NCBI GenBank assembly: GCA_006503475.1
Contig: RSEH01000131.1
Coordinates: 62,001 to 126,000, forward strand
Reading direction: 5' to 3'
Origin: Stentor roeselii
Taxonomy: Eukaryota; Ciliophora; Heterotrichea; Heterotrichida; Stentoridae
DNA: 64,000 bases
The stretch's first letter is position 1; each line of letters begins with the position of its first letter. Below the pieces are notes generated by a model. That model worked only from the letters and a program-made list of their open reading frames with translations. It was not told the DNA's origin and made no database searches. Positions 39,536 through 49,569 of this stretch are shown in pieces. The position numbers and the translations under genes were made by a program.

Positions 39536-39777
39536 TCATAATAATCTCTTTAGATGTAATGTTATCATTATACTTAGTGAATGCTAAAATTTACAATCTT
39601 TTCAAATTATCTTTTTGTGGTTTATTCAATCCTATGATGAAGTATTGAATTTATTTACAATATCAAGATACAAGGGGATTCTATCAAAATCTCAACTTAA
39701 AGACCCTTAACCTTCCAAAAACCCCACCTTCATTCCAAGTCCTCAAATCCCTTCCCACAAGAACCCTCCTAAAATAA

Positions 39778-41679
39778 ATGGAAGCCAAGGCAAAAGACTC
39801 AGAATTTCCAGACTCAACTCAAGACTCCGGTATTCCCGAAGTTCTAAACCCGACCACAGCGAGTACATCAGACCCAGTGAAGCTTTTTTCAATATACTCC
39901 CCTGATCAAATTTCCGTAAACACCGACTACATCTGCGTGGCTTCAGCGAACACATTAAAAGTGATAAAAAACTCAATCGAGGAGTTTAAGTTATTCACTT
40001 TCAAATCTCCAATAAAGTCTTTAGAAATAAGCAAAGTTTGTGACAACGTGATTCTTCACCTGGAAAACGTGGGATTTTCAGTGCTTGAAATCGAAACTGA
40101 CCAGCAACAAGACTACCCAAAAGACTGGCCAATCCAAACAATGCGATGGAACAACTGGTCAGGTGACAAGTTCGGGATCTACACAACTGAAGACTCTTTA
40201 GAACTGTTCTCCAAGTCTTTGACCCTTCTTCAAAAGATCGATTTAAAAAACTTGTCTATTTTCGAGTTCTCCGGTCCGAATTCTTTCATTTTCCAAGATT
40301 CAGACTTGAAATGCAAGATTTTCAACTTTTCAGAATCTTCTTGTCAGACAGTAGAAACAGGACGTTCTGAGAAGTTACAGAAAGTTTTTCCTTTAGATGA
40401 AGAAAAGTTCGCTTTTCAATTTAACGACAGTATTTTAGTTCTAAGTCTCGCTTCTGGACCTTTGTTCACTCTAGGTCTAAAGCAGATTTTTGAATTTGAC
40501 CTTCGCAGTGAATTTGTTTATTTCGCCAATCCTGGCTCGTTGCAGGTCTTGATCATTTCAAAGGATAACTTTTTAGCGCAACGGTATCAAGACTGCCTGG
40601 CTTACTTCACTTTGATGGAGTCTTGCAGTTCTTTGTTCGTCAGGAAAAAAGCGGACAAGCCTCAGGTAGTCGCTCGACATGGAGACGACGTCTTTTTTTA
40701 CACCTTTAAAAACGAGGCGCAAGCCGAGGAACCCTTGCAGGAGATAAAGGAAGGAAAAGTGACAGGGAAAAAAAATGAAAAAACTCCTGCGAAAAGTCTT
40801 AATCCAAAAGAAATTATTGCTCCTGTCGTCGCTGCCTTGAACCGCGGCATGGACGAGGTTGTGAAAAAAGTAGAAAAAACAGTTTCTCCACATTCTTTGA
40901 ATAATGTCGTCACGAAGACCATTCAAAGCACCCTTGAGCAGAAGTACGACTCGACAGGGCAGAAGAACATGGTTCAAAGTACTTTAGCACAATCTCTTAG
41001 GTTTGAATTCCAGTCAACGCTTATACCGCTCATTCAACAGCAGCTTAATGAGAACTTCAACAAGTTATCCGTGATTTTTCAGGAGTCTCTTAAAAACTCT
41101 TCTGATTTTAACAACCGCTCTGCTGCCAAAGCGACTTCTTTGGAAGTTCATATGAAAAACGCTATTGAAAACATCGTGAATACCACTAACAAATTGGAAA
41201 AAGAGTATAATAATCAAGTCAAGAAAATCAATGAGTCTGAAGTTAGACTTAGTGAAAGCTTTGAGCCTAAAAGACATGAAGAACTCGTCTTGCCTAGAAC
41301 TAGTGACTCGAAAACGGAAAATTTGAAAAGGGAAATCGATCAGAAACTTAAAAGTCTTGATTTTGAAGGAGCTGTCAGCGCTGTCTTAAGGGAAAAAAAT
41401 GTGGCTTTGTTGTTTAAGGTCTTGGAAGTCATTAATCCTAAAAGTCTTTGTGGATCTAGGATTATTAGAGAACCGCTTTTAAAACAACTTTTTTATGAAT
41501 TGATTGAAAATGTTGAAAGGGATGGAGAGTTTAGGGATTATTACTTGTGGATTGAAGAAATTGTCAAAAATATGAATTTGAAGGAAGAGGCTACTCAACT
41601 TATTGTCAAACTTTTCAATATTTCGGAGAAAAAACCGAGGATTAGGGAGATTATCAAAATTGTTACTGCCAAGATTTAG
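39778..41679 (+). CDS. EDC4-like decapping scaffold
   Basis: A 633-residue protein. Residues about 30-320 form a degenerate beta-propeller. A charged linker follows (320-350), then a helical region (about 350-500) with PVVAALNRGMDEVVKK and FEFQSTLIPLIQQQLNENF, and a C-terminal helical-repeat domain (REIDQKLKSLDFEGAVSAVL). Propeller, amphipathic helices acting on LIP-type ends, and an alpha-helical C-domain is the order in EDC4/Varicose, which links DCP2 to activators in mRNA decapping. The match is by architecture and local pattern; animal EDC4 is about twice as long. Another WD40-helical protein is possible. Confidence 0.6.
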   Translation: MEAKAKDSEFPDSTQDSGIPEVLNPTTASTSDPVKLFSIYSPDQISVNTDYICVASANTLKVIKNSIEEFKLFTFKSPIKSLEISKVCDNVILHLENVGFSVLEIETDQQQDYPKDWPIQTMRWNNWSGDKFGIYTTEDSLELFSKSLTLLQKIDLKNLSIFEFSGPNSFIFQDSDLKCKIFNFSESSCQTVETGRSEKLQKVFPLDEEKFAFQFNDSILVLSLASGPLFTLGLKQIFEFDLRSEFVYFANPGSLQVLIISKDNFLAQRYQDCLAYFTLMESCSSLFVRKKADKPQVVARHGDDVFFYTFKNEAQAEEPLQEIKEGKVTGKKNEKTPAKSLNPKEIIAPVVAALNRGMDEVVKKVEKTVSPHSLNNVVTKTIQSTLEQKYDSTGQKNMVQSTLAQSLRFEFQSTLIPLIQQQLNENFNKLSVIFQESLKNSSDFNNRSAAKATSLEVHMKNAIENIVNTTNKLEKEYNNQVKKINESEVRLSESFEPKRHEELVLPRTSDSKTENLKREIDQKLKSLDFEGAVSAVLREKNVALLFKVLEVINPKSLCGSRIIREPLLKQLFYELIENVERDGEFRDYYLWIEEIVKNMNLKEEATQLIVKLFNISEKKPRIREIIKIVTAKI

Positions 41680-41695
41680 TGAATAGTAGTAATAA

Positions 41696-44600
41696 ATGGT
41701 TGATACCCTGGTTAAAAGCTATTCATCAGGAGTAATCTACCCCCAACCAAACATAATCGATCCTCAAACCTTATCCCTCGAGATGAAGTCAATCGAAGAC
41801 CTGTTTAAAATGATAACAAAATCCGAGAATCCTCCATTCTCTTCATACAACCCTGAAAGTGTAATCCAATGCATGGCCCTGAGTCCAGACGAAATTTATT
41901 TAATAACAGGAAGCATGTCAGGCGAAATCCAAATCTGGAACACTCATTCCTTTCTAACCCCTCCAAAGACCTGGAGCTTCAATTCCCCAATAAAAACCCT
42001 GCTAATTGAAGGTTTCACAATCTACGCAGGAACCGATTCAGGAAAAGTCCTAAAATGGGATTTCGTGAAAAACACCCAATCTTCCTTTCGAGACATAAAG
42101 TCTTCAATTAACACCCTGGCGATTTTACCTGACAAGTCCCTTGCCTTGGGTTCAGCACTTTTTGAACTGGAGATCTGGGCAGAGGGTCCGAAGCCGATAA
42201 GAGGAGAAGGCCATGAAGACGAAATAACTTGCATGAAAATCGGGAAAGAAAGGCGAATTTTCACTGCAAGTGCTGATAGGAGTCTTCGCGTCTGGGACTA
42301 CTGCGACGGGCTGCTCGACCAGCTGAGGTTCAACGAAGAGGTGCATAAGGACGGCATCATCTGCATGGAGATACTTGAAAATACTTTAGTCACTGGGGAC
42401 CATGGCGGGTTACTTGTTGTGTGGAACCAGGAAGACATTGAGTGTCTTTCGAAGATTCATATGAAAGACCCTTTAGAGTGCTTTTGTAAAAGTGTTGATA
42501 ACAGGTACTTGTTCATCACCACGGAAGATACTGAAAGTCGGAAGATTTTAATACTTAATATGCAAAATGTCACTGAAAAGCCTTTAGCAATAAAACGTGC
42601 ACATAAGGCAGGGATAAAGACAATTATTTACCTTAACTCAACAAGTCAACTAGTTTCAACCAGTGAAGACAAAAACATGAAAATCTGGAACTTCAGTAAA
42701 CCTGTCAATGAAAGTCCTTTTTTAACCAGCAAAAATATCGACAGCTTTGCCTTAGCCGGTCAAAATTTAGTTTTCAGTCAAAACGGTTCGATTTTCTTTT
42801 TAAACATGGAGACCCGCGAGATCAGCAAGTCCTTAGACGCCCCGATGAAGATAAAAAAGCTGAGAATGGGTCCAGAGAACGAGACTTTCGCTCATAATTC
42901 AGATGAAAACGTTTTATATGTATGGAGAAAAGGGTACCGAGAGCCAAGCTGGAAATTTCAACACCCAATGGAAATCACCAGCATTGAGTACCTCGACAAG
43001 CACTCAGTCATCACCGGGTGCAACGACAGACTTGTAAGAATCTGGAGTCTTGTCTTTGACAGGGTCGATAAAGAGTTTTCTATTGAAAAACCGATAACTG
43101 CCGTCAAGTTCAGCTTGAAGTACTTCTACGTCGCTGGAAACGATGGCATTATTCGTGTTCACAGACGTGTTGACCACAGTGAAAAAAGTCGCCTGGAATA
43201 CCAGAGCCAGGTTTATTCAGTTGATTGTGACTTGGAGGACTTAGTCGTTGCAGGAGGCCAAAGCGGCCATTTGAAACTCTGGAGATGGAAAAAACAAGGG
43301 AAAAAAATAAAACCTGTTGTTTTAGAAGGACATAAAGAAGCAATTACGAAAGTTGTTCTGAAAGGTTGTTTGGTTTTTACATCTGATTTCGGAAATACTT
43401 TAAAGATCTGGTCTTCTACCCTGTCGTTGTTGTACTATTCATTGAAACTTGGAGTTGACTTCTTGGACTACCAAGTCACCCCAGATGACTCTGAGCTTTT
43501 TTTCTTATCGATTCAAGGAATTCACAGTTTGCAGAACCCAATAAAATACGAAGACCCGATTGTTTACCCTTCTCAATACTCCTGGATTTTCATCAAATAT
43601 CTGCAGAAACTTTTTGCAAACAAATCTAAAGTATTCGACCCGTATTGGAAAGAGTACATTATTTACCCTCATGTCGTCAACCTGCTCTATGTTCTCATCA
43701 AAGCCAATCACCCAGACCTGCTAAAACAAGCCATCACTCAAGGAGTCAAGTTCATGCAAGACCGAAACGGTGAGAGTCCTTTGTCAGTCGCTCTTTCCTG
43801 GAAGAACTATCATTGCGCTGATGTCATTTTAAGGACTTTAGCTAAGATCAAGCTGAAAAAAGAATTCGGTATCATCGATTGCATTGAAAAATGTATGAAT
43901 AAATTAATCAGTAGCAACTTGTCACAACTTCCGAAGTTCTTTGATTCGGTTTTTCCTGTTAAAACTAGTGGAATGGTCGTTTATGCCAAGATGCTGAGTA
44001 AAGCTCCGATGATCTTAGAGAAGAAAAACTTTAAGATGTATGAAAATGATTTTGTGATGAAGGACTCTGAGACTAAAGAACAGGTCTTGTTTCGAGCTAG
44101 TGTCTTGAAGTTCAACTTTGAAGTCGGGTCGTTTAACAGTCTGATGCTTTTAAGAGCCATTCGACATTCGAGTAACGCTGAATTATTCAGGACTGATCTT
44201 CTGAAATCAATAGTCAAGTATAAATGGACCAAGGTATATTGGATACTCTTAGGAGAAGCGGTTGTCTTTTTCATGATGATTGCTGGAGTGTCTTATTTTA
44301 CCATGACTCAAGCAGGGGGTTATTTTAGTCTGAGTCTTTTGCTGTTTTTAAACCTTTTAACCACGATAAGAGAAACTATTCAACTTGTGGAGTCTCCTCG
44401 AAAGTACTTTAAAGATATTTGGAATCTCGTCGATATTTCCAGGATTCTAGGAACCTACGTGTTTGTTTATCTTAAAGTTTTTCAGGTACAGCTGGTCTTT
44501 TTAAACCAGGTTCTCACAGCGCTTTACTGGGCACGAGCAGTGACTTACTTCCGCATTTCAGACAAGACTCGATACCTAATCCGTATGATAAGTGAGACTT

Positions 44601-45244
44601 TTCTAGACATAATCCCTTTTTTACTGATATTTTTCTCATCTACTGTAACATTTGCTCTTTTATTTTACATTTCAACTGATTCCGACCACTTTTCCTCAAC
44701 TTTTGTTTACTCTTACCAGCTGAACTTCAATGATTTTTCTGGTTTGATGCCGAGTGGGTACTCTGAAAACTTTTCTTTAACCTTTTGGACGATTTTCTTC
44801 TTAGCGAGCATCATGAACCCGATAATTCTGCTGAATATGCTCATCGCCATCATGAGCGATACTTATGATCGAGTCCAGGAAGACCAGATCGTCGCTGATT
44901 GCAAAGAAATGGCTGGAATGATCATGCAAGTCGAAAGCATGATGTTTTGGAGAAGGCATCTCAATAAAACCTCTTTTATACAAAGATGCGACTATGTCAG
45001 GGACTTGAGGTCGGGCGATAATGAATGGGTCGGAAAAATCAGGGCTATTAAAAAAAGCATTTCGAGACTTCAGGTCAAGGTCAAGGGAAATGATAGGAAA
45101 TTGGAAAGAATGCAGGGAAAAATTGGAATGAAAATCAAAGAAATCAAAAGTATTAATGAACAAATCGCGAAAAAAATTAGTGAACTTGAAGGAGTCAATC
45201 AGGGACCTGGGTCGGTTAATAGTTTTGTCAGTACTTTTGAATAA
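41696..45244 (+). CDS. WD40-ankyrin-TRP cation channel fusion
   Basis: A 1182-residue protein. Residues about 60-640 form WD40 repeats, probably two propellers (ITGSMSGEIQIWNTH, FTASADRSLRVWDYCD, VSTSEDKNMKIWNFS, ITGCNDRLVRIWS, VAGGQSGHLKLWRW). Residues about 670-725 look like ankyrin repeats (DLLKQAITQGVKF, GESPLSVALSW). From about 845 to 1055 there are six transmembrane helices with a pore loop before the last; the last helix and TRP-box-like end read LLNMLIAIMSDTYDRVQE, a hallmark of TRPV/TRPA-like channels. A coiled coil (1110-1170) closes the protein. It should be a cation channel gated through a large cytosolic propeller. The ATG is 16 bases after the preceding stop. Confidence 0.85.
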   Translation: MVDTLVKSYSSGVIYPQPNIIDPQTLSLEMKSIEDLFKMITKSENPPFSSYNPESVIQCMALSPDEIYLITGSMSGEIQIWNTHSFLTPPKTWSFNSPIKTLLIEGFTIYAGTDSGKVLKWDFVKNTQSSFRDIKSSINTLAILPDKSLALGSALFELEIWAEGPKPIRGEGHEDEITCMKIGKERRIFTASADRSLRVWDYCDGLLDQLRFNEEVHKDGIICMEILENTLVTGDHGGLLVVWNQEDIECLSKIHMKDPLECFCKSVDNRYLFITTEDTESRKILILNMQNVTEKPLAIKRAHKAGIKTIIYLNSTSQLVSTSEDKNMKIWNFSKPVNESPFLTSKNIDSFALAGQNLVFSQNGSIFFLNMETREISKSLDAPMKIKKLRMGPENETFAHNSDENVLYVWRKGYREPSWKFQHPMEITSIEYLDKHSVITGCNDRLVRIWSLVFDRVDKEFSIEKPITAVKFSLKYFYVAGNDGIIRVHRRVDHSEKSRLEYQSQVYSVDCDLEDLVVAGGQSGHLKLWRWKKQGKKIKPVVLEGHKEAITKVVLKGCLVFTSDFGNTLKIWSSTLSLLYYSLKLGVDFLDYQVTPDDSELFFLSIQGIHSLQNPIKYEDPIVYPSQYSWIFIKYLQKLFANKSKVFDPYWKEYIIYPHVVNLLYVLIKANHPDLLKQAITQGVKFMQDRNGESPLSVALSWKNYHCADVILRTLAKIKLKKEFGIIDCIEKCMNKLISSNLSQLPKFFDSVFPVKTSGMVVYAKMLSKAPMILEKKNFKMYENDFVMKDSETKEQVLFRASVLKFNFEVGSFNSLMLLRAIRHSSNAELFRTDLLKSIVKYKWTKVYWILLGEAVVFFMMIAGVSYFTMTQAGGYFSLSLLLFLNLLTTIRETIQLVESPRKYFKDIWNLVDISRILGTYVFVYLKVFQVQLVFLNQVLTALYWARAVTYFRISDKTRYLIRMISETFLDIIPFLLIFFSSTVTFALLFYISTDSDHFSSTFVYSYQLNFNDFSGLMPSGYSENFSLTFWTIFFLASIMNPIILLNMLIAIMSDTYDRVQEDQIVADCKEMAGMIMQVESMMFWRRHLNKTSFIQRCDYVRDLRSGDNEWVGKIRAIKKSISRLQVKVKGNDRKLERMQGKIGMKIKEIKSINEQIAKKISELEGVNQGPGSVNSFVSTFE

Positions 45245-45509
45245 AAGATCACTGTAGGAAATTTTAGAGATTTCTTGATAATAGATATTTTAGAGTTTTA
45301 GGATTTAGGTAAGTTATTTTATGGGTTTAAATTTGAGTTTTATTGATTGGATGGAAAGATATAGGCTATGTTATTGAAATATAAAAATATCTCAATCACC
45401 TAAATAATTTATTGATCCAAGCCATCATTCCATCCAATCTCTTAACTCCATCATCAACCTCCTCACTTCTAAACCATCCAAAATCTCTTCAATAGTTACA
45501 TTATTTAAT

Positions 45510-46799
45510 TTAAATTTTAAAGATGTGTAACAATCCAGCCCGATCCCCAGCGAACATTAACGAAAGTTCCTCATCAAACTGTAAACAACTAAAACTTCCC
45601 TGAACGACAATTTTTCCAAATGAAGAAATCCCATCACCAGCAGTCCAAAGCATTCCACGAGCCTTAACAATATCCTTAACCCTTTCAATTTTAACAATAT
45701 CCAAATACTGCAAGTTCCTCAAATCCCATTTCTAAATATTTCTTACTCTCATTTCACAGTCATTCACTGTCCAAAGTGAATTTTCATCCCAAGGCTTTAC
45801 AATATTAAAGTTTCCATTACTTGAAACCACAGAAGCCGACTTGCAACACCTGACATCCCAAACTTTGCAGTCTTTTCCAGCAGTGCAAAGCAAGGAACTT
45901 CCTAATGTTGACAAATGTTTTACTTTTTCGTGGTATTCGTTCACTGCTCGTTGGTCTTGCCAGATCTTCACTGTTTCATTCCCTGTGAATAAAAAGGAAT
46001 CGTTTGAGGCGAGACCGAAAACTCCTCCGCTGTGGGCTGGACATTGAAAAATGCAATCGTTTTTCCAGTATTTTAATTTGCCGTCTTTTCCACTGGAAAC
46101 TAGAAGGTCTTTGAATGGGCAAAGACGAGTCACGGCTCTTGTGTGGCCTAGGGTCTCGAAGACTTTGTTCATGTTGAATAGGTCTAGACCGAAAATTTTG
46201 TAGTCTAGGCCTGCGGTGTAGACCTTTCCTGAGTGGATTGCTAGACTGCTCATCGAGTTCAGGTGTAGGCTGTACTTTTCTAACGGAAACAGCAAGGGAT
46301 TTGAATGAATCGATGTCGTGTCAGAAGAGCGAAGTTCAGGAATCGGTGACTTTGTAAGTCTGAAGTACTTTTTTTGACTAATTCCAGCTTTTCTCTTCTT
46401 TTTCACCTTGGAAGACTTGACTGGGTGTATCAAAGACTTAAAGTCAAGACTTGAAGAGGGTCGTTTCGAATAAGACAAAGTGCGAATGTTGTCCAAAGAC
46501 CGTTCTTTCATTGAGGAGTCAATGCAGCTTTTGATTAAAGACTGCGGAACTGATTCAGGATCATTAAAACAAGCAGTTTGTTTCAGATCTTTCGGTGAAC
46601 TCGAAACTTTTATATGAAAATATCTCACTTTTTCAGGAACTGGCTTCTGTGAAAAGTGCGGAACTGGAGTAGATGACTTGAATTTAATTGAAGTTCTGCA
46701 TTTCATGCAGAACGTGTCATGGTTTCTTACTTTTGCTTTGCAAATAAAACAAGGAACCGGTTTTTTTAATCTGGAGAAAAGAGAGTCGCGAGAATTCAT
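45510..46799 (-). CDS. WD40-repeat protein with N-terminal zinc-ribbon-like motif, one intron
   Basis: A 424-residue protein after removing the intron at 45732-45746. The first 40 residues hold two CxxC pairs (CFICKAKV and CMKC) like a zinc ribbon. A basic, Ser-rich linker follows to about 170. Residues about 180-424 form a WD40 propeller (VYTAGLDYKIFGLDLFN, LVSSGKDGKLKYWK, FTGNETVKIWQD, LCTAGKDCKVWDVRC). The splice joins CEMR to KWDLRNLQYLD, completing a repeat. Function unknown; WD40 proteins act as scaffolds. Confidence 0.85.
45732..45746 (-). other. Intron of the WD40 gene, 15 nt
   Basis: On the minus strand it reads GTAAGAAATATTTAG with an in-frame TAG. Removal restores the WD40 blade ending. 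Confidence 0.95.
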
Positions 46800-47060
46800 T
46801 TTTGTTTCAAGTTATTACGATTTGAATGGAAGATGAGAAGGTCAGGATGAAGAATAACAAAACCGCTCCTTCAACTTAACCCTCATTAAAAACACCTAAA
46901 AAATAATCATCTCCTAAATAACTAAAAATTTCTCATAAAATCCTTAAACTTAACTTAACCCACTTTCTATCTTTCAATTCCTTCTTAACTAAAATCCTCA
47001 TCCCTTAAACTAAAACCTGCTGAATCTTGTCACTTTTCAAACTAATCCGAAAAGATAATA

Positions 47061-48035
47061 ATGGAGCCAGTCAGTCCTTTATCACCCTTGCATCCTCCAG
47101 AGTCAGCAAGAATGTCTCCCTGTCGCACAGCAGGTTCCTTCTCCTGCCAAGGTCTTCTTCCAGCTCCTCAAGTGACAGCGAGTGCATGGTCGATATTCGA
47201 CATGTCAACAAACGAGTTCTTATGGGGTAAAAACAGTGAAGTGGCCTCAGACATTGCGAGTTTAACTAAAATGATGACTTGTTACCTTGTGAACCACTGC
47301 ATAAAGCAAAGCCTGATAACTGACCAGGACCAAATCACTGTCCCCAGAGAAGCCACAACGTTAGGAGGGACCACGGCCTACCTCCGCGCAGGGGATCATT
47401 TAAAAGTCATTGACCTGCTCTACGCGATGATGCTTCCCAGCGGGAACGACGCAGCTTTCGCCCTCGCTGACCACTGCGGGGCTGTTCTTCTTAACCGCTG
47501 CAGTAAAGACAAGGGAAAGTACTCGAGTTCTGCCTACTTCGTCAAACATATGAACATCGCAAGTCGGAAAATCGGACTCAAAGCGACAAAGTTCTTCAAC
47601 CCGCATGGACTCAGTCATCTAGGCAACACCTCCACCGCCATGGGCATTGGAAGACTTGCCACGCAACTCATGAAAAAACCTTTGGTTTGCAAAGTTGTCG
47701 CAACTGTCAGGTACTCTTGTGAAGTTGTTAATAAAGGACTGGCTAGGAAGATGATTTGGATTAATACCAACTTGTTACTTGGGAAAAATGGAGTCACTGG
47801 ATTGAAGACTGGATCAACGAATACTGCTGGACCTTGTCTTTGTGCAACTTTTTGTATTGGAGGACATCAACTTGCCGTCACGCTTTTTAAGTCGAGAACT
47901 CCTGAAAAGAGGTGGCAGGAAGCTTTGAGACTTGCGCATTGGGCTGGTAATCAACTTGATATTATTCAGAAAAAACTCAGTGATAACAAAATTAGGGTCA
48001 AAAACTTGTCGAATTTGATGAATACTTTTGATTAA
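47061..48035 (+). CDS. Bacterial-type D-alanyl-D-alanine carboxypeptidase (peptidase S11, PBP5/DacA-like)
   Basis: A 324-residue protein with all three active-site motifs of penicillin-binding D-Ala-D-Ala carboxypeptidases: S67-L-T-K70 (SLTKMMT), S127-G-N129 and K249-T-G251. PHGLSHLGNTSTA also matches the family. The bacterial enzyme trims peptidoglycan stem peptides. Ciliates lack peptidoglycan, so the gene was probably acquired from bacteria. It lacks the C-terminal membrane-anchor domain of DacA and an obvious signal peptide. Its middle part is richer in G+C than the neighbours, but the start context and flanking genes are ciliate-like, so it is not contamination. Its role might be digestion of food bacteria or some new peptidase function. 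Confidence 0.9.
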   Translation: MEPVSPLSPLHPPESARMSPCRTAGSFSCQGLLPAPQVTASAWSIFDMSTNEFLWGKNSEVASDIASLTKMMTCYLVNHCIKQSLITDQDQITVPREATTLGGTTAYLRAGDHLKVIDLLYAMMLPSGNDAAFALADHCGAVLLNRCSKDKGKYSSSAYFVKHMNIASRKIGLKATKFFNPHGLSHLGNTSTAMGIGRLATQLMKKPLVCKVVATVRYSCEVVNKGLARKMIWINTNLLLGKNGVTGLKTGSTNTAGPCLCATFCIGGHQLAVTLFKSRTPEKRWQEALRLAHWAGNQLDIIQKKLSDNKIRVKNLSNLMNTFD

Positions 48036-48483
48036 CTGGGTTGAGGGTCTGATTAATTAAGTCATGGTTTAAGGTGGGACTTTTCCAGCCTGGGTTATTT
48101 AATGAGATTTTTTTAGTTGATGGAAAGTTTAGGTTTTGATGATGGATCTAAAGTTAAACTTTTGCTGGTCATATTTTGATGATAAATGATTAATAGAAAG
48201 GTTTCTAACGAAATTTGAAAAAGTAGTCATTTAAATAGTTCAAACATAAAAATGTAAAATTCTTGGAAATTCTGTTCCTTAATAAATTTTCATAATTTCC
48301 TTAAATGATCCTCAATCTTCTCTTCAAAACCTTCCTTCCCTAAAGAAAAATTTGAAATCCAAGACCCTTTAAAACATTCAATCTAAATCTTTCCAACTTT
48401 TCCGATATTAAACAAAAGTCCTCTCCCTAAACTTCCAAAACTCAATAAATCCAAGTCAAAGTAAAATTCTTATACAATATAAA
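48036..48483. other. Intergenic, nothing seen
   Basis: About 450 AT-rich bases between two plus-strand genes. It should contain the promoter of the kinase gene, whose start follows CAATATAAA. Confidence 0.6.
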
Positions 48484-49509
48484 ATGGAACGCGAAAAGTC
48501 CGAAACCCTTTCAAAAGAATCCCAAGACCTAGTGGCCGAAAAGCACTCTCTAGACAGCTTAGACTTAATCTGCACAATCGGTACGGGTAAGTTCAGTCGA
48601 GTGCTTCTAGTGAACAGCAAAGAATGCGCGAACAGTAAGCCGATGGCCTTGAAAGTTCTAAAAAAGTTCCTAATTCTAAAAGAAAAGCAAGTAGAGTACG
48701 TTTATTCTGAGAAAAACGTTCTCTCCATGCTGAACCATTCCTTCACGACAAAGTTGCTAGGAACCTTCCAAGATCAAAGATATCTTTACTTCCTGTTGGA
48801 ATACGCCTGTGGGGGTGAGTTATTCACAAGAATGAAAAAAATGGGGACTTTTCCTGTTCCCCACTCCCAGTTCTACACTGCAGAGATCACTCTCGCGCTT
48901 GACTATCTTCACAGCAAAAGCATCGTCTACCGTGACCTAAAGCCAGAAAACATCCTTCTTGACCGTCAAGGCCACATAAAACTTGCGGATTTCGGCTTTT
49001 CCAAAGAAATTCGAGACAAGTAACAACTATTTAGGTGCAAAAGCATCTGCGGCACTGCTGAGTACCTCGCTCCTGAAATCATCCTCAACACTGGCCATGG
49101 CGTTGAAGTTGACTGGTGGGCTTTAGGCATTTTGGTTTATGAAATGTTGACTGGCACGTTGCCCTTTAACGGGAATAACCCTCAGATGATTTACCAGAAA
49201 ATTCTTCTTGGCCGGATAAATTTTCCGAGTTTTTTGGACCCTGTGGCTGTGAATTTCATTTCAGGACTACTTGAACAGAACCCCAGCAAGAGACTTGGAA
49301 GCAAGGAAGGTTGTAATAATGTGAAGAACCATGAGTGGCTTTCGAGTATGGACTTTAACTTGTTGATTAGTAAGGAAACTGGAGCGCCTTGGGTTCCTGA
49401 GATAGTCAATGAGTTTGATACGAGTTATTTTGATACCAACCCGGAAACTATTGAGTCTTGCCCGGAACCCAAGATAATGACTGCCCGCGACCCGTTCGCT
49501 GAGTTTTAG
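48484..49509 (+). CDS. PKA-like AGC protein kinase, one intron
   Basis: A 336-residue protein after removing the intron at 49020-49034. It has the glycine loop GTGKFSRV (33-40), K57 in [18 protein letters not shown] (catalytic D151), D169FG and [10 protein letters not shown]. The C-terminal tail ends RDPFAEF, an FxxF hydrophobic motif at the very end as in the PKA catalytic subunit. Length and layout also fit PKA. One oddity: in the activation loop the position of PKA Thr197 is a cysteine (C180 in DKCKSICGT), so the usual activating phosphorylation is absent at that site. It may be regulated otherwise or be constitutively active. Confidence 0.85.
49020..49034 (+). other. Intron of the PKA-like kinase, 15 nt
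   Basis: GTAACAACTATTTAG with an in-frame TAA. Removal joins [10 protein letters not shown] to the activation loop. Confidence 0.95.
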
Positions 49510-49569
49510 TCTGTTTATTATATAATTATTCACTAATTCAATCGCCTTTCTGAGATTTAATTCTTTATA

